Part shown: piece by piece, positions 62,989 to 64,000 of the stretch
Layout of the letters: each line of letters begins with the position of its first letter
Position numbering within the stretch: position 1 is the first letter of the stretch
Origin: Calothrix sp. FI2-JRJ7
GTDB lineage: Bacteria; Cyanobacteriota; Cyanobacteriia; Cyanobacteriales; Nostocaceae
DNA length: 64,000 bases
Direction of reading: 5' to 3'
NCBI GenBank assembly: GCA_019359675.1
Contig: JAHHGX010000064.1
Span: forward strand, 186,001 to 250,000
Notes under the pieces: generated by a model
The model's input: only the letters and a program-made list of their open reading frames with translations
Databases searched by the model: none
What the model was told of the DNA's origin: nothing
Made by a program: the position numbers and the translations under genes

Positions 62989-63165
62989 ATGGACACTACT
63001 ATGTTTGAATTAAGTTTAGAGCAACAATTCCAAATGCGCTTAATGCAAGAGTCTGCTCAAGACCTAACCCGTGAGCAAATGTTAGATATACTTATGCAAA
63101 CTTCACGTATGTTAATGGTAAAAGATAACATTATTCGGAATTTAGTCAAAAATGGAACTTTGTAA
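62989..63165 (+). CDS. nblA: Phycobilisome degradation protein NblA
   Basis: 58 residues; too short for many gene callers. The sequence MDTTMFELSLEQQFQMRLMQ, ESAQDLTREQMLDILMQTSR, MLMVKDNIIRNLVKNGTL matches NblA throughout: F-E-L-S-L-E-Q-Q-F-x-M-R, the second helix with L-x-x-L-M-x-x-x-R and the conserved basic end. NblA binds phycobiliproteins and delivers them to Clp protease during nitrogen or sulphur starvation. Strong ribosome site AAGGAG 7 bases before the ATG and a good terminator directly behind make it a clean single-gene unit. Starvation-induced transcription is expected from the family. Confidence 0.97.
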   Translation: MDTTMFELSLEQQFQMRLMQESAQDLTREQMLDILMQTSRMLMVKDNIIRNLVKNGTL

Positions 63166-63173
63166 GGTTAGAT

Positions 63174-63215
63174 GTGGAGAGTTAAGTCATATGCTACTGC
63201 TCTCCACTTTTCTTT
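63174..63215 (+). terminator. Intrinsic terminator of nblA
   Basis: GTGGAGAG - 18-base loop - CTCTCCAC followed by TTTTCTTT. It begins 9 bases past the nblA stop and also lies behind the convergent COG3650-type gene. Confidence 0.85.
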
Positions 63216-63229
63216 AATGCTTTTTTAGT

Positions 63230-63652
63230 TTATTTTTTATTGGCACAACCCTCTAAAACCTTGTTGCCCGAAATAAAAGTTGCCGAATAAGTATATTCTA
63301 TTTCAGACATTCCATCACTACAACCATTCGCTTTTTTAATAATTAGCGTGTTATCACCGCGAAGTTTATATACACGCATGGTATCAGGAGTACGTCCGAC
63401 TGGAGAAAGCGGTTGTACATAAGCGAAAGTTTGCTTTTTCGCATCGGGTGTTGAAAGTATTATCGCGCGCTTGCTTAAGTCAATATTCCAGAATGGTTCA
63501 GTACCTCGAATTTCAAACTCTACTGTTGCTATTGAAGTGTTTGGAGAGACTGGTGTACTTTGAGCAGATGTTACATAATTTGTAATTACCCCAGCGGTGA
63601 TAAGCAATAAAAATACGTATGCTATGATTTTTTTCCAAATAATTTTTATCAT
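63230..63652 (-). CDS. COG3650-family exported protein
   Basis: 140 residues with an N-terminal signal peptide or anchor (IIAYVFLLLITAGVITNYV). The mature part reads VEFEIRGTEPFWNIDLSKRA, FAYVQPLSPVGRTPDTMRVY, then NGCSDGMSEIEYTYSATFIS and LEGCANKK. The E-P-F-W start and the C-S-D-G-M-S...L-E-G-C end are the hallmarks of the COG3650 group, with two cysteines probably forming a disulfide. Function unknown; periplasmic. Convergent with nblA. Confidence 0.87.
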   Translation of the reverse strand: MIKIIWKKIIAYVFLLLITAGVITNYVTSAQSTPVSPNTSIATVEFEIRGTEPFWNIDLSKRAIILSTPDAKKQTFAYVQPLSPVGRTPDTMRVYKLRGDNTLIIKKANGCSDGMSEIEYTYSATFISGNKVLEGCANKK

Positions 63653-63707
63653 AATTAACTAATATTCATTATAAATTAACTATTTAATATATCATATTAA
63701 GTGCTAA

Positions 63708-63816
63708 TTGTCATGCTGAACGTAGTGAAGCATCTTATTGTTTTTATTTGACTTATAAAGATTCTTCGCTGCGCTCAGAATGACAAATTTAACTCACAAT
63801 GACAAATTTAACTCAC
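63708..63816. repeat. Dispersed inverted repeat with tandem 19-bp extension
   Basis: Left arm TTGTCATGCTGAACGTAGTG (63708-63736) and right arm ending CTGCGCTCAGAATGACAA (63758-63786) are imperfect inverted repeats of 29 bases. At the right end a 19-base unit AATGACAAATTTAACTCAC is present twice (63779-63797, 63798-63816). The same kind of tandem growth from the ATGAC end occurs before mtnX. Confidence 0.85.
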
Positions 63817-63861
63817 AATGACAGTTTTTGCATTGAAAAAAATTGACAAAGGTAGTTACTG

Positions 63862-64000
63862 TTAAATCACCTCTGGATTTTGGACGGTTGTTGTTGTGGC
63901 AGCGTGGGGAACTATTTGCTGCTTGGATGGTGGTTTACCCGTTTTAATTGCGTACTTAATAGCTAGCAGTCGTAACCATAAACCTGGGTTCCTTTCTAGC
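63862..64000 (-). CDS. 3' end of an unidentified gene
   Basis: The last 45 codons of a minus-strand frame that enters from beyond the window: LERNPGLWLRLLAIKYAIKT, then GKPPSKQQIVPHAATTTTVQ and NPEVI. A basic helix followed by a Thr/Gln/Pro-rich tail; no family can be named from this piece. It lies 46 bases from the dispersed repeat. Confidence 0.5.
   Translation of the reverse strand, partial: LERNPGLWLRLLAIKYAIKTGKPPSKQQIVPHAATTTTVQNPEVI

Noticed and set aside
1-64000. A compact new defence island or prophage
   Set aside because: Only scattered decayed antitoxin-, nuclease- and IS-type pieces are present; no integrase, phage structural genes or intact defence operon were seen.

Overview
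The window is chromosomal DNA of a cyanobacterium, most likely a filamentous heterocyst-former of the Nostocales. The evidence is an nblA phycobilisome-degradation gene, a xisI remnant, a PEP-CTERM protein, two hydrolases with the DUF1400 N-terminus, a giant Ser/Thr kinase-ATPase-histidine kinase hybrid, and dispersed short palindromic repeats with A+T-rich spacers. The usual cyanobacterial highly iterated palindrome GCGATCGC was not seen. Instead GGCGCC occurs about 120 times (hand count), in genes on both strands.

Layout. 0-3.5 kb: a branched-chain/neutral amino acid ABC transporter (livH 3' end, livM, livG, livF). 3.5-7.7 kb: repeat-rich and decayed, with a methyltransferase remnant, a MITE-like element, a putative lipoprotein, a frameshifted and foreign-looking bioA, an IS1634-type remnant and a DUF2087 protein. 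7.7-17.8 kb: proA and an 8.6-kb gene for a 2870-residue RTX/choice-of-anchor/DUF4114 protein. 18.5-24 kb: two tandem peptidoglycan-binding paralogues, an HpaI-type aldolase, a 2OG-Fe oxygenase, then remnants (btaA-like gene cut by an 87-bp MITE, PrlF-type antitoxin tail, xisI) and a Uma2 nuclease. 24.7-36 kb: M48 protease, mtnD with a DUF938 methyltransferase, PEP-CTERM protein, radC, a phosphoribulokinase paralogue, a collapsed kinase/histidine-kinase pseudogene, an O-methyltransferase, trhO, tRNA-Ala(UGC), an AIM24 protein and small membrane proteins. 36.5-42 kb: the 1786-residue signalling hybrid. 42-50.5 kb: methionine salvage genes mtnX-mtnB with an ABM monooxygenase, a DUF1400 hydrolase, a subtilase, rpe and a HAD phosphatase. 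50.5-58.5 kb: nurA, a response-regulator fragment, a TspO-like protein, an amidohydrolase divergent from isochorismatase and cupin genes, a two-repeat helical protein and an AbiEi-like antitoxin gene. 58.5-64 kb: a second DUF1400 hydrolase, a MASE1 histidine kinase, nblA, a COG3650 protein and the 3' end of an unidentified gene.

Functional links. mtnX, mtnB and mtnD give three steps of methylthioadenosine recycling from two separate loci. The amidohydrolase/isochorismatase/cupin group looks like a small nitrogen-compound degradation module. At least ten remnants (methyltransferase, bioA, IS1634, btaA, prlF, xisI, kinase hybrid, two Rpn-type nucleases, response regulator, haemagglutinin tail) show extensive gene decay. 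Dispersed palindromes repeatedly touch gene ends, supplying stop codons, C-termini or translation-start context. All calls rest on reading the sequence; no database search was run.
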